Origin: Arsenophonus sp052174455
GTDB lineage: Bacteria; Pseudomonadota; Gammaproteobacteria; Enterobacterales; Enterobacteriaceae
Direction of reading: 5' to 3'
Assembly (NCBI GenBank): GCA_052174455.1
Contig: JBQMRP010000034.1
Span: 124,001-188,000 of the forward strand
Length of the DNA: 64,000 nt
Below the pieces are notes generated by a model. It worked only from the letters and a program-made list of their open reading frames with translations. It made no database searches and was not told the DNA's origin. Shown here one piece after another: positions 63,831 through 64,000 of this stretch; positions within the stretch are counted from its first letter, which is position 1, and each line of letters opens with the position of its first letter. Both the position numbers and the translations under genes were made by a program.

Positions 63831-64000
63831 ATGAGTACTAAAAGCATCACTGAGATCCGTCAAATGTTTCTCGACTTTTTTCATGCTAAAGAGCATGAAG
63901 TTGTATCTAGCAGTTCATTAGTACCAAATAATGACCCAACCTTATTGTTTACTAATGCAGGAATGAATCAATTTAAAGATATATTTTTGGGATTGGATAA
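63831..64000 (+). CDS. alaS: Alanyl-tRNA synthetase, 5' end (cut by window)
   Basis: The first 56 codons of AlaS: STKSITEIRQMFLDFFHAKE, then SSSLVPNNDPTLLFTNAGMN with the class II motif 1 region and FKDIFLGLDK. Very close to the E. coli N-terminus. AGGA lies six bases before the ATG. The frame is open to the window end. Confidence 0.95.
   Translation, partial: MSTKSITEIRQMFLDFFHAKEHEVVSSSSLVPNNDPTLLFTNAGMNQFKDIFLGLD

Noticed and set aside
1..64000. CRISPR array, rRNA, tRNA or prophage
   Set aside because: No regularly spaced direct repeats, no cloverleaf or rRNA motifs and no phage structural genes were recognised by eye; a tRNA scan would settle the tRNA point.

Overview
This window reads as a slice of a strongly AT-rich, heavily decayed chromosome of an Enterobacterales symbiont undergoing genome reduction. 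All recognisable genes and gene orders are enterobacterial: thrS-infC-rpmI-rplT-pheS-pheT-ihfA, msbA-lpxK, xerD-dsbC-recJ, hmp-glnB-nadE-glrR-qseG-glrK-(purL)-mltF-tadA, baeS-baeR-trhP, and arnBCADTEF next to nlpC. Intact coding sequence covers only about a third of the 64 kb. The rest is pseudogenes and dead insertion sequences, as in host-restricted insect co-symbionts (Serratia symbiotica, Arsenophonus or Sodalis-like). I cannot choose among these from the sequence alone.

Layout. 1-5.5 kb: IS256-family relics and an unidentified repeat flank tsaC and an aroE split by one frameshift in a T tract. 5.5-14.4 kb: two IS91-family relics and an IS481-family relic surround a dead recJ, an intact dsbC and a dead xerD. 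14.6-22.7 kb: nlpC and the arn operon, in which arnC, arnA, arnD and arnT are open while arnB, arnE and arnF are pseudogenes. 24.3-31.5 kb: the only fully healthy block, ihfA-pheT-pheS-rplT-rpmI-infC-thrS, which keeps its AUU start codon and its phe attenuator-like leader. 31.6-37 kb: an IS481 relic, nested IS256 relics and holD. 37-50 kb: hmp, glnB, glrR, qseG, glrK and mltF are all pseudogenes while nadE and tadA survive, with IS256 and IS91 relics lying where purL is expected. 50-58 kb: a repeat, IS256 relics, dead baeS/baeR and intact trhP. 58.5-61.2 kb: lpxK-msbA. 62-64 kb: an IS256 relic and the start of alaS.

Functionally the survivors are translation (thrS, pheST, infC, rpmI, rplT, alaS, tsaC, tadA, trhP), lipid A export and synthesis (msbA, lpxK, part of arn), NAD synthesis (nadE), replication and nucleoid (holD, ihfA), and envelope housekeeping (dsbC, nlpC). 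Lost are sensing and regulation (two two-component systems, PII), recombination (recJ, xerD), NO detoxification (hmp) and a murein transglycosylase (mltF). No intact transposase, rRNA, tRNA or CRISPR array was seen. The most unusual signals are perfect long inverted repeats inside otherwise eroded DNA, the half-dead arn operon, the aroE frameshift that slippage could repair, and a preserved pheS leader whose peptide start codon seems lost.
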